The position numbers and the translations under genes are program-made. The notes beneath the pieces are model-generated. The model did not search any database. It saw only the letters and a list, made by a program, of their open reading frames with translations, and was not told the DNA's origin. From positions 62,001 to 126,000 of the forward strand of contig NZ_VIQT01000006.1 of NCBI RefSeq assembly GCF_010206195.1: a stretch of 64,000 nt of DNA, read 5' to 3'. The stretch's first letter is position 1, and each line of letters starts with the position of its first letter. Positions 36,269 through 44,943 of the stretch are shown piece after piece. The stretch comes from Anaerotruncus colihominis. GTDB lineage: Bacteria; Bacillota; Clostridia; Oscillospirales; Ruminococcaceae.

Positions 36269-37774
36269 TCAAGCGGGGACCTGGCTTTTTTTGCGTTTCA
36301 TGCCCTCGCGGACGATCGGAACGATCAGCGAAGCGGCTGTGAGCAGCAACAGGATCACTGTGATCGGGCGCGTGAAGAAAATTGACGCGTCGCCCATAGA
36401 CAGCGCCATACTGCGGCGGAAATTTGACTCGGCAATCGGACCGAGCAGCAACGCCAGGATAAAGGGTCCGAGCGGGATATCCGCTTTTTTACAGATAAAG
36501 CCGATGACGCCCGCAAAGAACATGACGATGACATCAAACATCGAATTGTTGACCGCGTAGGAGCCGAGGACGCAGAAGCCGATGACGATCACCCAGATGA
36601 CCTCCTGCTTCACCTTGAGGATCAGCGTTGCCAGCTTTGAGGAAAGCAGTCCGAGGATCATAATCATGATGTAGCCGACGACCATCAGCGCCATGACGTT
36701 GTACACAAAATCGGCGTGTTCAACAAACATCTGCGGCCCAGGCTGCATACCGTACATCATCAGCGAGCCAATGAGCACCGCCGTTACGCCGTCGCCCGGG
36801 ATGCCCAGCGTCATCATAGTAGTCATTGCGCCGCCGATGACCGCATTGTTCGCGCAGGAGGTGACGCACAGCCCGGTGATGTTTCCCTTGCCATAGCTGT
36901 CCGGGTCCTTGGACATGTTCTTTGCCTGCTGCCAACAGATGATGGAGGCGATATCGCCGCCCGTCCCAGGGATTGCGCCGATCACGGCGCTGATCAGAGC
37001 GGAAATCACCGTAGGGACCGCGCAATCCTTCCATTCCTTTTTTGTCAGAAGGCTGTCGCCCTTCACGCGCTTGATCTCAGCCTTGCGCGTCTCCTCCCCC
37101 TTGACGCGGTTGCTCACCTGATACAGCACCTCGCCGACGCCAAACATTCCCACCAGCACAACGACGAACTGGACGCCGGAAAGCAGATTGACATTTCCAA
37201 AGGTAAAGCGCGGGACGGAGAACATCGGGTCAAGGCCGATGGTGGAGATCATGAAGCCGGCGATACCGGCAAACAATCCCTTCAGGATGTTGCCACCCGA
37301 AACGCCGATCATCATGGACAGGCCGAAAAAGGACAGCGCGAACATCTCCGGCGGTCCGAAGCTGAGCGCAAAGCGCGCGACCGGAAACGAAGCGACGATC
37401 AGGACAATCGTACCAACAAGGCCGCCGAAGCACGAAAAGATCGTGTTGGTATTGAGCGCCTTGGCGATTTTCCCCTCTTTAACAAGCGCATACCCGTCAA
37501 AAGACTGCGCGATGGACGCCGGCGTTCCCGGCGTATTGATCAGGATTGCGGAAATACCGCCCGCCCATATGGCCGAATTATAAACGCCAAGCAGGACAGC
37601 CATGCCCTGCGCAGGCTCCAGCCAGAAGGTCAGCGGCGTCAGGATCGCAATGCCCATCGTGGCGGAAAGGCCGGGCAGCGTACCGATGACCATACCGGCC
37701 ACAACGCCGAGCAGGCAATAAAAGAATACATCTGTCGTAAAAATGCCGACGAGCGTCGACCAAAGCAATTCCAT
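36269..37774 (-). CDS. Tripartite tricarboxylate transporter, large permease TctA
   Basis: A 501-residue inner-membrane protein with about 11 hydrophobic segments. TctA hallmarks: GVVAGMVIGTLPGLSATMGIAILTPLTF, INTPGTPASIAQSFDGY and IGAIPGTGGDIASIICWQQAK. With TctB and TctC it imports carboxylates using the ion gradient. It starts 18 bases after tctB. Confidence 0.94.
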   Translation of the reverse strand: MELLWSTLVGIFTTDVFFYCLLGVVAGMVIGTLPGLSATMGIAILTPLTFWLEPAQGMAVLLGVYNSAIWAGGISAILINTPGTPASIAQSFDGYALVKEGKIAKALNTNTIFSCFGGLVGTIVLIVASFPVARFALSFGPPEMFALSFFGLSMMIGVSGGNILKGLFAGIAGFMISTIGLDPMFSVPRFTFGNVNLLSGVQFVVVLVGMFGVGEVLYQVSNRVKGEETRKAEIKRVKGDSLLTKKEWKDCAVPTVISALISAVIGAIPGTGGDIASIICWQQAKNMSKDPDSYGKGNITGLCVTSCANNAVIGGAMTTMMTLGIPGDGVTAVLIGSLMMYGMQPGPQMFVEHADFVYNVMALMVVGYIMIMILGLLSSKLATLILKVKQEVIWVIVIGFCVLGSYAVNNSMFDVIVMFFAGVIGFICKKADIPLGPFILALLLGPIAESNFRRSMALSMGDASIFFTRPITVILLLLTAASLIVPIVREGMKRKKSQVPA

Positions 37775-37792
37775 ATGTGCAGCCCCCTTTTG

Positions 37793-38260
37793 TTATCGTG
37801 CGATGTCAAGCATGACCATGAGCACCTTTGTAAAGAAAAAATAGGTGCCCGCGCCAAAGATCGCGCCAAGCAGGGCAGCCTTGACCGGCTTCATCCGATA
37901 AAGGATGCCAAGCCCAAAGGACATCACAAAGCTGGCCGCAATGTAGTGGACATAATTCCAGAGCATGAGAAACAGAATGAAGCATACGATTGAGAGCGCC
38001 AGAGCGATCTTATTGTCGCGGTCCATCTGGCGGAAATTAAAATAAGTCACCTTATTTTTTAATCCAGCCAGGATCATCAACACAGACAGAACAATCAAAA
38101 TCGCCGCCGTGCCGATTGGAAAAACCGCCGGTCCCGGCGTGCCGTCCTTGGCTGTGGAGCCAGGGAAACCGAGCGCCATGACAATCCACCAGACGCTTAA
38201 CAGGATACCGAATATCCCAATGACGACATCAGCATTGAATGCAGATTTCTTTTTATCCAA
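37793..38260 (-). CDS. Tripartite tricarboxylate transporter, small permease TctB
   Basis: A 155-residue protein with four hydrophobic segments, of the TctB family (PGPAVFPIGTAAILIVLSVLMI; YIAASFVMSFGLGILY). It lies between tctC and tctA in the normal gene order. Confidence 0.9.
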   Translation of the reverse strand: MDKKKSAFNADVVIGIFGILLSVWWIVMALGFPGSTAKDGTPGPAVFPIGTAAILIVLSVLMILAGLKNKVTYFNFRQMDRDNKIALALSIVCFILFLMLWNYVHYIAASFVMSFGLGILYRMKPVKAALLGAIFGAGTYFFFTKVLMVMLDIAR

Positions 38261-38300
38261 GCAACATCACCTTCTATCAATATTAGGAGCTGCTGAAAAT

Positions 38301-38337
38301 GGGAACGGGCCGGCCGACACACAGCCGGCCCGTTCCC
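38301..38337 (-). other. Hairpin between tctC and tctB
   Basis: 14-bp GC-rich perfect stem (38301-38314 with 38324-38337) after the binding-protein gene, without T-run. Probably an mRNA-stabilising element that favours tctC over the permease genes. Confidence 0.6.
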
Positions 38338-38359
38338 GAAAATGCGTCTGGCAACCGGA

Positions 38360-39394
38360 TCAGGTCACGGAATTCTGCTCAAAATAGCTCTTGTAGAACT
38401 CATACTGCTCATTGGCGAACGCCGCAAATTCATCATGCTTCAGGGGCATCGGAGAATACTGATTCTTTGCGCACAGATCGGCATAGCTGTCGGAGCCGAC
38501 CGCCTTTTCAAACGAGGCATACAGAATGTCCTTGACATCATCCGGGGTGTCCTTTGGAAGCGCGAAGCCGCCCCAGGCGCTGACATTCACATCATAACCA
38601 AGCTCTTTAAGCGTGGGAACATCGGGGTTAAACTTACTGCGCTCCTCGGAGCAGACAGCCAGAATCTTCAACTCGCCGCTGGCAACGCCGGAGGAAACCT
38701 CAAATTCGGAGACAGAAACCATATCGATATGCTTGCCCAGCAGGCCGGCGACAGCCGGAGCGGCGCCGTCAAACGGGACCTGGTTGACCTCGATGCCCGC
38801 AGCGTTCGCGAAGGAATCGCCGGCAACCTGCCAGATGGAACCTGTGCCGGAGTTTCCGACGCGAAGCTGGCCTGGATTCCCCTTGGCATAATTGACAAGG
38901 TCCTCAATGCTGTTCCAGCCGGAATCGGCTCGAACGGTAATCGCGGCAGGTTGCACGTTGCATCCGGAGATCAGATCAAACGCATCCGGATAAACGTCTG
39001 TCGCATAGCCAAGCGCCTGAACCATCGACAGCTCTACCGGGACATAACCGATGGTGTAGCCGTCCGGCTTGCTCGCCTGCAAAAATGACATTGCAACCGC
39101 GCCGGAAGCGCCGGGCTTGTTGGTGCAGACGACGGGTACACCCAAATCCTCCTGGACAAGCTGCGCGATGGCGCGCGCGTTCGTGTCGGACAGGCCGCCC
39201 GGTGACGCCTGGATGATCATGCTGATCTGTTTGGTCGGATAGCTGGTCGCTGTGCCGGCGGCATTGTCCGCGGCGGGGGCGGAACCGGCGGCCGACGCGT
39301 CCGCCGCCGGCGCGCTGCCGGATGAACCGCAGCCTGTAAGCAGCATGGCCGAAACGATTGCAGCCGACAGCATAGATGTTAGAATCTTTTTCAT
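38360..39394 (-). CDS. Tripartite tricarboxylate transporter, binding lipoprotein TctC (Bug family)
   Basis: A 344-residue substrate-binding protein. Lipoprotein signal with cysteine in LLTGCGSS (about residue 21), Ala/Ser linker, then the Bug fold (YPTKQISMIIQASPGGLSDTNARAIAQLVQEDLG; NKPGASGAVAMSFLQASKPDGYTIGY). Bug proteins bind di- and tricarboxylates, sugar acids or aromatic acids through two water molecules. ATG 39394 has AAGGAGG upstream. First gene of the operon. Confidence 0.93.
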   Translation of the reverse strand: MKKILTSMLSAAIVSAMLLTGCGSSGSAPAADASAAGSAPAADNAAGTATSYPTKQISMIIQASPGGLSDTNARAIAQLVQEDLGVPVVCTNKPGASGAVAMSFLQASKPDGYTIGYVPVELSMVQALGYATDVYPDAFDLISGCNVQPAAITVRADSGWNSIEDLVNYAKGNPGQLRVGNSGTGSIWQVAGDSFANAAGIEVNQVPFDGAAPAVAGLLGKHIDMVSVSEFEVSSGVASGELKILAVCSEERSKFNPDVPTLKELGYDVNVSAWGGFALPKDTPDDVKDILYASFEKAVGSDSYADLCAKNQYSPMPLKHDEFAAFANEQYEFYKSYFEQNSVT

Positions 39395-39495
39395 TTCTTT
39401 TCCTCCTTGCTCATTGCGGTGAAGCAGTCCGGCGTTTTTTACGCACGCTGCAAAGTTGCATTCATTGATTGCCAAGCGTTTCCGAAATCTGTTCA

Positions 39496-39539
39496 CCTGT
39501 ACTACAGGTTTATATTAACATAATGTTCTCAATTTGCAA
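39496..39539 (-). promoter_or_regulatory. Promoter and GntR operator of the Tct operon
   Basis: On the minus strand TTGCAA (39539-39534), 16-base spacer, TAATAT (39517-39512), then the perfect palindrome CCTGTAGTACAGG (39508-39496) right after the -10. Confidence 0.65.
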
Positions 39540-39634
39540 GCCCTTTCCACAAATATTTTACTAACATTTGGATTTTTTGGGTTAATGTATAAAAAACATT
39601 TAAATATTTGTCACCTTTCACGATTGCATAAACC

Positions 39635-39698
39635 TTGACTTTATTTGCTTTAGGGTGGTATCCTTATCATATATAAAACGTTTGCGCGCAAACGTTTT
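39635..39698 (+). promoter_or_regulatory. Promoter and LacI-type operator of the ribokinase operon
   Basis: TTGACT (39635-39640), 18-base spacer, TATCCT (39659-39664). A perfect 24-base palindrome, AAAACGTTTGCG and its inverse, fills 39675-39698 at about +5 to +28. Its central CpG and AACGTTTGCGCGCAAACGTT form is typical of LacI-family sites; autoregulation is expected. Confidence 0.8.
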
Positions 39699-39740
39699 AC
39701 TCATTTCATACAACCGCCTCTTGATATAAAGGAGCTTCTT

Positions 39741-40763
39741 ATGGGGCTGAAGGAAATCGCCCGTATAACCGGGCTTTCGATCACCACTGTTTCCCATGCG
39801 CTCAATGGAACGCGCGCTGTCTCGCAAAAAAGTATGGCTCTCATCCGCGAAGCGGTCGCCCAAACCGGCTACCGCCCCAACGGCGCTGCGCAGGCGCTCA
39901 AAACGCAGCGTACCAACATCATCGCGCTCGTCATCCCTTCCACAGAACCGAACAACTCCACCAACTGTTTTTTCTTTGACGTGCTCGGCGGCGTTAAAGA
40001 GGCATTGCAGGAACAGGGGTACAACCTGGTCGTTTCCACTTATTCTGAAAACGATCCGCACTTTCTCCTTGGCAATATCCCCGTCCTGCAAAAGAACTGG
40101 ATCGACGGCGTGCTGTTCGTACCGGGCAGCCGGCGGCGCGCCGAATGTCTGACCGGCATTGATGTCCCGGTCGTTCTGATTGACCGCCGGCTGGACGGCG
40201 TCAGCCTGCCTTCCGTCTGTTCCGATAACGAGCAGGCGGCCGCGCGCGCTGTCGGGCTTCTGGCGCGCAGCGGACGGCGGAGAATTGGTTATATTGGGGG
40301 CACGCTCGATTTTTCCTCCGCATATGACCGTTACCGCGGTTATCAGAAGGCGCTTGCGGCGCTGGGGCTTCCGTATGACTTCAGCCTGATCGCCTACGAG
40401 CTTGATTACAATCTTGAGAGCGCGCGCAGTGCGGCCCGTTCCCTTGTGCGGTACGGGGCCGACGCCATATTTGCCGCAAACAGCGTCCTGACGATGGGTG
40501 TTGTCCAATACCTCAACGAGCAGGGGGTCCGCATCCCTGAACAAATCGCGCTCGTCGGGTTCGACGATTACGACTGGACACAGATCGTCTCTCCGCCGAT
40601 CACGGCTGTGCGCCAGGATGCGCGCGGTATGGGCGCACGCGGCGCGCGTATGCTTATTGAGCTGCTCGCAGGCAATACGCCTGATCCGGCAGCCGTCGTC
40701 CTTCCCTCCACACTTGCCGTCCGGCAGTCGCACGGCGGTGCGCACGGTCCTGATACCCTATAG
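39741..40763 (+). CDS. LacI-family transcriptional regulator
   Basis: 340 residues: N-terminal helix-turn-helix (LKEIARITGLSITTVSHALNGTR) with hinge region, then a periplasmic-binding-protein-like ligand domain (IIALVIPSTEPNNSTNCFFFDVLGGVKEALQEQGYNLVVSTY). First gene of an operon with ribokinase, SIS isomerase and RbsD/FucU, so the effector is probably a pentose or its phosphate. The 24-bp operator sits in its own promoter. Confidence 0.92.
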   Translation: MGLKEIARITGLSITTVSHALNGTRAVSQKSMALIREAVAQTGYRPNGAAQALKTQRTNIIALVIPSTEPNNSTNCFFFDVLGGVKEALQEQGYNLVVSTYSENDPHFLLGNIPVLQKNWIDGVLFVPGSRRRAECLTGIDVPVVLIDRRLDGVSLPSVCSDNEQAAARAVGLLARSGRRRIGYIGGTLDFSSAYDRYRGYQKALAALGLPYDFSLIAYELDYNLESARSAARSLVRYGADAIFAANSVLTMGVVQYLNEQGVRIPEQIALVGFDDYDWTQIVSPPITAVRQDARGMGARGARMLIELLAGNTPDPAAVVLPSTLAVRQSHGGAHGPDTL

Positions 40764-40803
40764 GCAAACGGCGTCCAACATGTTATAATAAAGGAGATAT
40801 CGT

Positions 40804-41805
40804 ATGAACAGGAAACCGAAAATCCTGGTGGTCGGCAGCTTCGTCATGGATCTGATCGTTTCCACCGAAAAATTCCCCGGTTCCGGTGAAACCGTGCTTG
40901 GCAAGAGCTTTCGGACCGCGCCGGGCGGCAAGGGTGCGAACCAGGCTGTGCAGGCGGCGCGTCTTGGCGCTGATGTCACCATGGTCGGCAAGGTCGGCGA
41001 CGACAGCTTCGGCCGTGAGCTGATCGCCTCCGCGCAGGCGGCCGGCATCCACACGCAGCATATCCTTCAGGACCCGGACAATCCATCCGCAATCGGAAAT
41101 ATCCTGCTGGAGGTCGCAGAGGGCCAGAAAAGCAAAAACCGCATCATCGTCGTTTCAGGCGCCAATATGGCGATCACTCCGGACGACGTCGCATTTGTGC
41201 GCGACATCGTCTCCGAATTCGATATGGTGATGCTTCAGCTTGAAATCCCGATGCAGATCAATGAACTGGTCGCGCAGTACGCCTTTGAAAAGGGCGTACC
41301 GGTGATGCTCAATTCCGCTCCAAGCGCGCCGCTTTCAGCCGCGCTGCTTTCACACCTGGCATACATATCGCCCAATGAGCACGAGGCGGCGGACCTTACC
41401 GGCATCCCGATCCGCAAGGAGGGCAAGTCTGTCAATCGCGATGATCTCGACGCTGTCATCGCCTCTCTGCGCGGCAAGGGTGTTCAGAACGTCATTATCA
41501 CGCTTGGCAGCGCGGGTGCAGCCGTGGCCGGCGATCGTGGCGTTGACCTCAGCCCGTGCGTCGATGTGGTGGAGGTCAAGGACCCGACCGCTGCGGGGGA
41601 CTCGTTCGTCGGCGCGTTTTGTACAGCCGTATGCGCCGGACTGGACCAGCGCCAGGCGCTCGACTTTGCAAACTATACCGCGACGATCACCGTTTCACAG
41701 ATGGGCGCGCAGCCGTCCCTGCCGCATCTGGCCGATGTGGTCGAACTGATGCGGCGCGAGCAATTTGACGGGTTCGATCTTGGACTGCTCGATATCCTGA
41801 AATGA
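40804..41805 (+). CDS. rbsK: Ribokinase
   Basis: A 333-residue PfkB-family sugar kinase. GGKGANQAVQAARLG near the N-terminus and DPTAAGDSFVGAF (anion hole with catalytic Asp) near the C-terminus, plus SAPSAPL and SPNEHEA, match ribokinase. It phosphorylates ribose or a related pentose with ATP. The ribosome site AAAGGAG precedes ATG 40804. It overlaps the upstream end of the frame of the next gene only by a non-used ATG. Confidence 0.88.
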   Translation: MNRKPKILVVGSFVMDLIVSTEKFPGSGETVLGKSFRTAPGGKGANQAVQAARLGADVTMVGKVGDDSFGRELIASAQAAGIHTQHILQDPDNPSAIGNILLEVAEGQKSKNRIIVVSGANMAITPDDVAFVRDIVSEFDMVMLQLEIPMQINELVAQYAFEKGVPVMLNSAPSAPLSAALLSHLAYISPNEHEAADLTGIPIRKEGKSVNRDDLDAVIASLRGKGVQNVIITLGSAGAAVAGDRGVDLSPCVDVVEVKDPTAAGDSFVGAFCTAVCAGLDQRQALDFANYTATITVSQMGAQPSLPHLADVVELMRREQFDGFDLGLLDILK

Positions 41806-41849
41806 AATTACATTCCGCAGACGAAGCAGACGAAAAGGAGATTGATCCA

Positions 41850-42464
41850 ATGTTGAAACAGGAAGCAATTCAGGCTATGGAAGCGTTCACCTCCCTGGCC
41901 AAGGCCGAATTTGATCATTTTGCGGACAATGCCGCCGATCAGGAATACATCGACGCCGCACAGCTTATTCTGGACGCACAGGCAAAGGGCGGCCGCGTGC
42001 ATATCACCGGTATCGGAAAGCCGGGCCATGTCAGTGGATACGGCGCGTCGCTGATGTCCTCCACCGGCACGCCGACATATTTCCTCCATGGCACGGAAGC
42101 AGTGCACGGTTCCTGCGGCCAGCTTGCCGCCGGCGACGTTGTCATCTGCATTTCAAACAGCGGGGAAACGGCGGAAATGAAAACAACCGTTACCGCCATC
42201 AAGCGCAACGGCTGCAAAATGATCGGCATCACCGGCAACCGTGCATCATGGCTCGCAAAGGAAAGCGACGTGCATCTGTTTGCCGGCGTGCAGCAGGAAG
42301 GCGGCCCGCTCAACCGCGCGCCGCGCGCATCAATCCTCGCAGAGACGTTTGTCCTTCAACGGTTGAGCGTCCTGCTCCAGGTCAACCGCGGCCTTGATCC
42401 AAAGGAGTATGTCAAATGGCATCCGGGCGGGACGCTCGGCCAACTGCGCGAAAACGAAAAATAA
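41850..42464 (+). CDS. SIS-domain sugar-phosphate isomerase (KdsD/GutQ-like, no CBS domains)
   Basis: A 204-residue isomerase. GIGKPGHVSGYGASLMSSTGTP, HGTEAVHGSCG, ISNSGETAEM and a closing KWHPGGTLGQL match arabinose-5-phosphate isomerases, but the C-terminal CBS pair is absent. It should interconvert a ketose and an aldose phosphate. ATG 41850 (AAAAGGAG upstream) is preferred over the in-frame ATG 41802 that overlaps rbsK by 4 bases. Confidence 0.82.
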   Translation: MLKQEAIQAMEAFTSLAKAEFDHFADNAADQEYIDAAQLILDAQAKGGRVHITGIGKPGHVSGYGASLMSSTGTPTYFLHGTEAVHGSCGQLAAGDVVICISNSGETAEMKTTVTAIKRNGCKMIGITGNRASWLAKESDVHLFAGVQQEGGPLNRAPRASILAETFVLQRLSVLLQVNRGLDPKEYVKWHPGGTLGQLRENEK

Positions 42465-42490
42465 ATTTTGTAAGGTTAGGAGCATCTGCT

Positions 42491-42898
42491 ATGCTGAAAA
42501 ACGCGTGTATCAATCCCGAAATTATGAAAGCCATCTCGTTGTGCGGTCACGGCGACAAAATCCTGATCGCCGACGGCAACTATCCGCTTGACGCGGAGAG
42601 CGGCGACGCGAAAAAGGTTTATCTCGGCCTGACCGCCGGCATCCCGACCGTAACCGACACGCTCAGGGTTCTGTCCGAAACGATCGGCATTGAAAGCGCG
42701 CTCGTCATGACTCCGGGCGACGGCACAGAGCCGCCGATCTTCAAGGATTTCCGCGAGCTGCTTGACGGCGTGAAGCTGGAAACCATTGATCGCTGGGGAT
42801 TTTACAGCAAGGCCAATGAGCCGAAGGTCCGCCTTGCAATCTCGACGGGCGAAAAGCGCACATATGCCTGCATCATTCTGACGGTCGGCGTCGTCTGA
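42491..42898 (+). CDS. RbsD/FucU family sugar mutarotase
   Basis: A 135-residue protein of the D-ribose pyranase / L-fucose mutarotase family. The catalytic His and Asp lie in LCGHGDKILIADGNYPL; the C-terminal YACIILTVGVV is typical. It speeds the change between ring forms of a sugar before the kinase step. The PGDG and RWGFYSKAN parts look more like FucU than RbsD. AGGAG lies 11 bases before ATG 42491. Confidence 0.85.
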   Translation: MLKNACINPEIMKAISLCGHGDKILIADGNYPLDAESGDAKKVYLGLTAGIPTVTDTLRVLSETIGIESALVMTPGDGTEPPIFKDFRELLDGVKLETIDRWGFYSKANEPKVRLAISTGEKRTYACIILTVGVV

Positions 42899-42911
42899 TA
42901 AAATACGCAAC

Positions 42912-42943
42912 AGGGCGTCTTCTCCAAAGCGGAGAGACGCCCT
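42912..42943 (+). terminator. Terminator of the ribokinase operon
   Basis: AGGGCGTC (one bulged T) TCTCC pairs with GGAGAGACGCCCT around AAAGC; TTATTTC follows. Confidence 0.75.
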
Positions 42944-43045
42944 TATTTCAGCTTTGTGCTGGACAATTCATCTGATTTATGTTATATTTTCAATAGTTGT
43001 TTTGTTCAAAATGAATATCCATACTTTGGATGGGGGAAAGTGCTG

Positions 43046-43588
43046 ATGGATACCAATTATCTGATCGTATACGGACTTATGATACTTTTTGTTGGAGCCA
43101 GCTTCGTCATAAGCTCCCGGCAACACCAGCGTCTGCGGCAGATCTGCGACCCCTTTGGCCTTGCGTTCACAGAGGCTGCCGTTCATGCCATCGGCCAAAC
43201 GGCTCCGGATTATAGACTGAAATGCGGCGAGCATGGGTTGCCGCTTCCCATAAACCAACAGCCAGCCGCCGTCCAGCAGGTTCTTGCGCGCGGTGCGGAC
43301 GACTATTGTAAAGAGCGTCACGAAACGATGCTGCGTGTACTGACGCACTTGCGGGATGCATGCGGCAGCAATAAGCGTCATACCAAAGTTTATGCCGACA
43401 CACTTGAAGAAATCTACCGCGTCAACCGCGTATTTTTTGAGGCGTGCCGTGATTTATCGCTCCTATCCACAGAAGACGACTGCACCGCATTCAGCCAGTA
43501 TCTTGAAAATCAGGCGTATATACGCGATAACATCGCAAAACGAATGACAAACGACGGCATCGCCGCTATGAAAAAAGCTGCTATATAG
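43046..43588 (+). CDS. Membrane-anchored protein of unknown function
   Basis: 180 residues with one N-terminal membrane helix (residues 5-23), then a hydrophilic, largely helical cytoplasmic part with several Cys (ICDPFGLAF, LKCGEHGLPLP, DACGSN, EACRDL). ATG 43046 has GGGGG about 9 bases upstream; the longer open frame lacks a ribosome site. I recognise no family. It stands alone between two terminators. Confidence 0.6.
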   Translation: MDTNYLIVYGLMILFVGASFVISSRQHQRLRQICDPFGLAFTEAAVHAIGQTAPDYRLKCGEHGLPLPINQQPAAVQQVLARGADDYCKERHETMLRVLTHLRDACGSNKRHTKVYADTLEEIYRVNRVFFEACRDLSLLSTEDDCTAFSQYLENQAYIRDNIAKRMTNDGIAAMKKAAI

Positions 43589-43606
43589 CGATCAAACCGC
43601 CCTGTA

Positions 43607-43649
43607 CCGGGCAGATCACAGGAATGTACCTGCGATCTGCCCGGTTTTT
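43607..43649 (+). terminator. Intrinsic terminator
   Basis: CCGGGCAGATC (43607-43617) pairs with 43634-43644 and is followed by TTTTT. Confidence 0.8.
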
Positions 43650-43704
43650 ATATATTTCCCAAAAAACCTTACATAATTTTGTTTGTATTTTTCTTTTATC
43701 CCTA

Positions 43705-43733
43705 TTGACAATCTAAAATACGCATGATATATT
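43705..43733 (+). promoter_or_regulatory. Promoter of psuK-psuG
   Basis: TTGACA (43705-43710), 17-base spacer, TATATT (43728-43733). The 10-base palindrome AACAATTGTT lies downstream near 43760, a possible operator for the helix-turn-helix part of the kinase. Confidence 0.75.
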
Positions 43734-43786
43734 TTAAACATAAGATTATTCAAATAAACAATTGTTGAAACCAAGGAGGAGACCCA

Positions 43787-44890
43787 ATGATTACGGAGCG
43801 TGAGCGTCAAATCCTGCGCTGGATTGAGGAAAATCCGCTGATTTCACAGCAGGAGCTTGCCGAGCTTGGCAACATCACCCGCTCGTCGGTGGCCGTGCAC
43901 ATTTCCAACCTGATGAAAAAAGGGTTGATCCAGGGTAAGGGCTACATCCTTCAAAAAAATCCTTATATCGTTGTGGTCGGCGGCGTTAATATGGACATCT
44001 TCGGGCATCCGGACGCGCCGTTGGTCCAGAAGGATTCCAATCCCGGCCATGTCAGCCTCTCCCCCGGCGGCGTCGCGCGCAATATCGCGCACAATCTGGC
44101 CCTTCTTGGAGAGGATGTCAAGTTTATTTCCGCATTCGGTGAGGACACTCATGCCGCACAGCTTGCCGAGGGATGCCGCAGGGTCGGCATGGATATTTCC
44201 AACTCGCTGACAGTCCCTGGCGGCGTCACCTCTACATATATGTTCATCACAGACGAGCACGGCGATATGATGCTGGCCATCGCTGATATGGACATTTACA
44301 ATCAGATCACCCCTAAATTTCTGGAAACAAAAATCGATTTTATCAACCGCGCAAGCCTGTGCATCGTTGATACAAATCTGACCACCGAATCGCTGCGTTA
44401 CCTCGCGGAAAACTGCCGCTGTCCGCTTTTTGCGGACACAGTTTCCACAACAAAGGCGAAAAAGCTTGCGGGGCTGCTCTATCACATTCACACGCTCAAG
44501 CCCAACAAGCTGGAGGCGCAGCTTCTCACCGGGATCGAGATCACCGACGAAAGCTCCCTGCGGCACGCGGCTAAAAAGTTGCTCGATATGGGACTTGAGC
44601 AGGTCTTTATCTCGCTTAGCGGCGACGGCGTTTTCTGTGCCAATCACCATGGACAGGCGCTTCTGCCCTGTTACGATTCCGAATCGGTCAACACGACCGG
44701 CGCGGGCGACAGCTTTATGGCGGCGCTTGCCTGGGGATGGCGACAGGGTCTTTCGCTGGAGGACACCGCACGCGCCGGCCTGGCCGCCGCGAGCATCTGC
44801 ATCGCAAGCGAAGAAACCATCAGTCCGCGCATCAGCGCCAAGGCGGTCTATGATATCATCGGGATGACGCCGTCCGAGGAAGCGGAATAA
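43787..44890 (+). CDS. psuK: Pseudouridine kinase with N-terminal winged helix
   Basis: 367 residues. Residues 1-58 form a MarR/Lrp-like winged helix (RERQILRWIEENPLISQQELAELGNITRSSVAVHISNLMKKGLI); the rest is a PfkB kinase (GGVNMDIFG; SPGGVARNIAHNLALLGEDV; NTTGAGDSFMAAL). The HTH-kinase fusion next to psuG is the known form of pseudouridine kinase in many Firmicutes. It phosphorylates pseudouridine at the 5' position and may also regulate its own operon. Confidence 0.9.
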   Translation: MITERERQILRWIEENPLISQQELAELGNITRSSVAVHISNLMKKGLIQGKGYILQKNPYIVVVGGVNMDIFGHPDAPLVQKDSNPGHVSLSPGGVARNIAHNLALLGEDVKFISAFGEDTHAAQLAEGCRRVGMDISNSLTVPGGVTSTYMFITDEHGDMMLAIADMDIYNQITPKFLETKIDFINRASLCIVDTNLTTESLRYLAENCRCPLFADTVSTTKAKKLAGLLYHIHTLKPNKLEAQLLTGIEITDESSLRHAAKKLLDMGLEQVFISLSGDGVFCANHHGQALLPCYDSESVNTTGAGDSFMAALAWGWRQGLSLEDTARAGLAAASICIASEETISPRISAKAVYDIIGMTPSEEAE

Positions 44891-44943
44891 AAACAGTCCA
44901 CCCATCCACATTTATATATATATTTTAAAAGGAGTGTATTGTC

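Noticed and set aside
36716..37993. Plus-strand ORF of 425 codons opposite tctA/tctB
   Set aside because: Low-complexity charged product, spans two real genes, no ribosome site.
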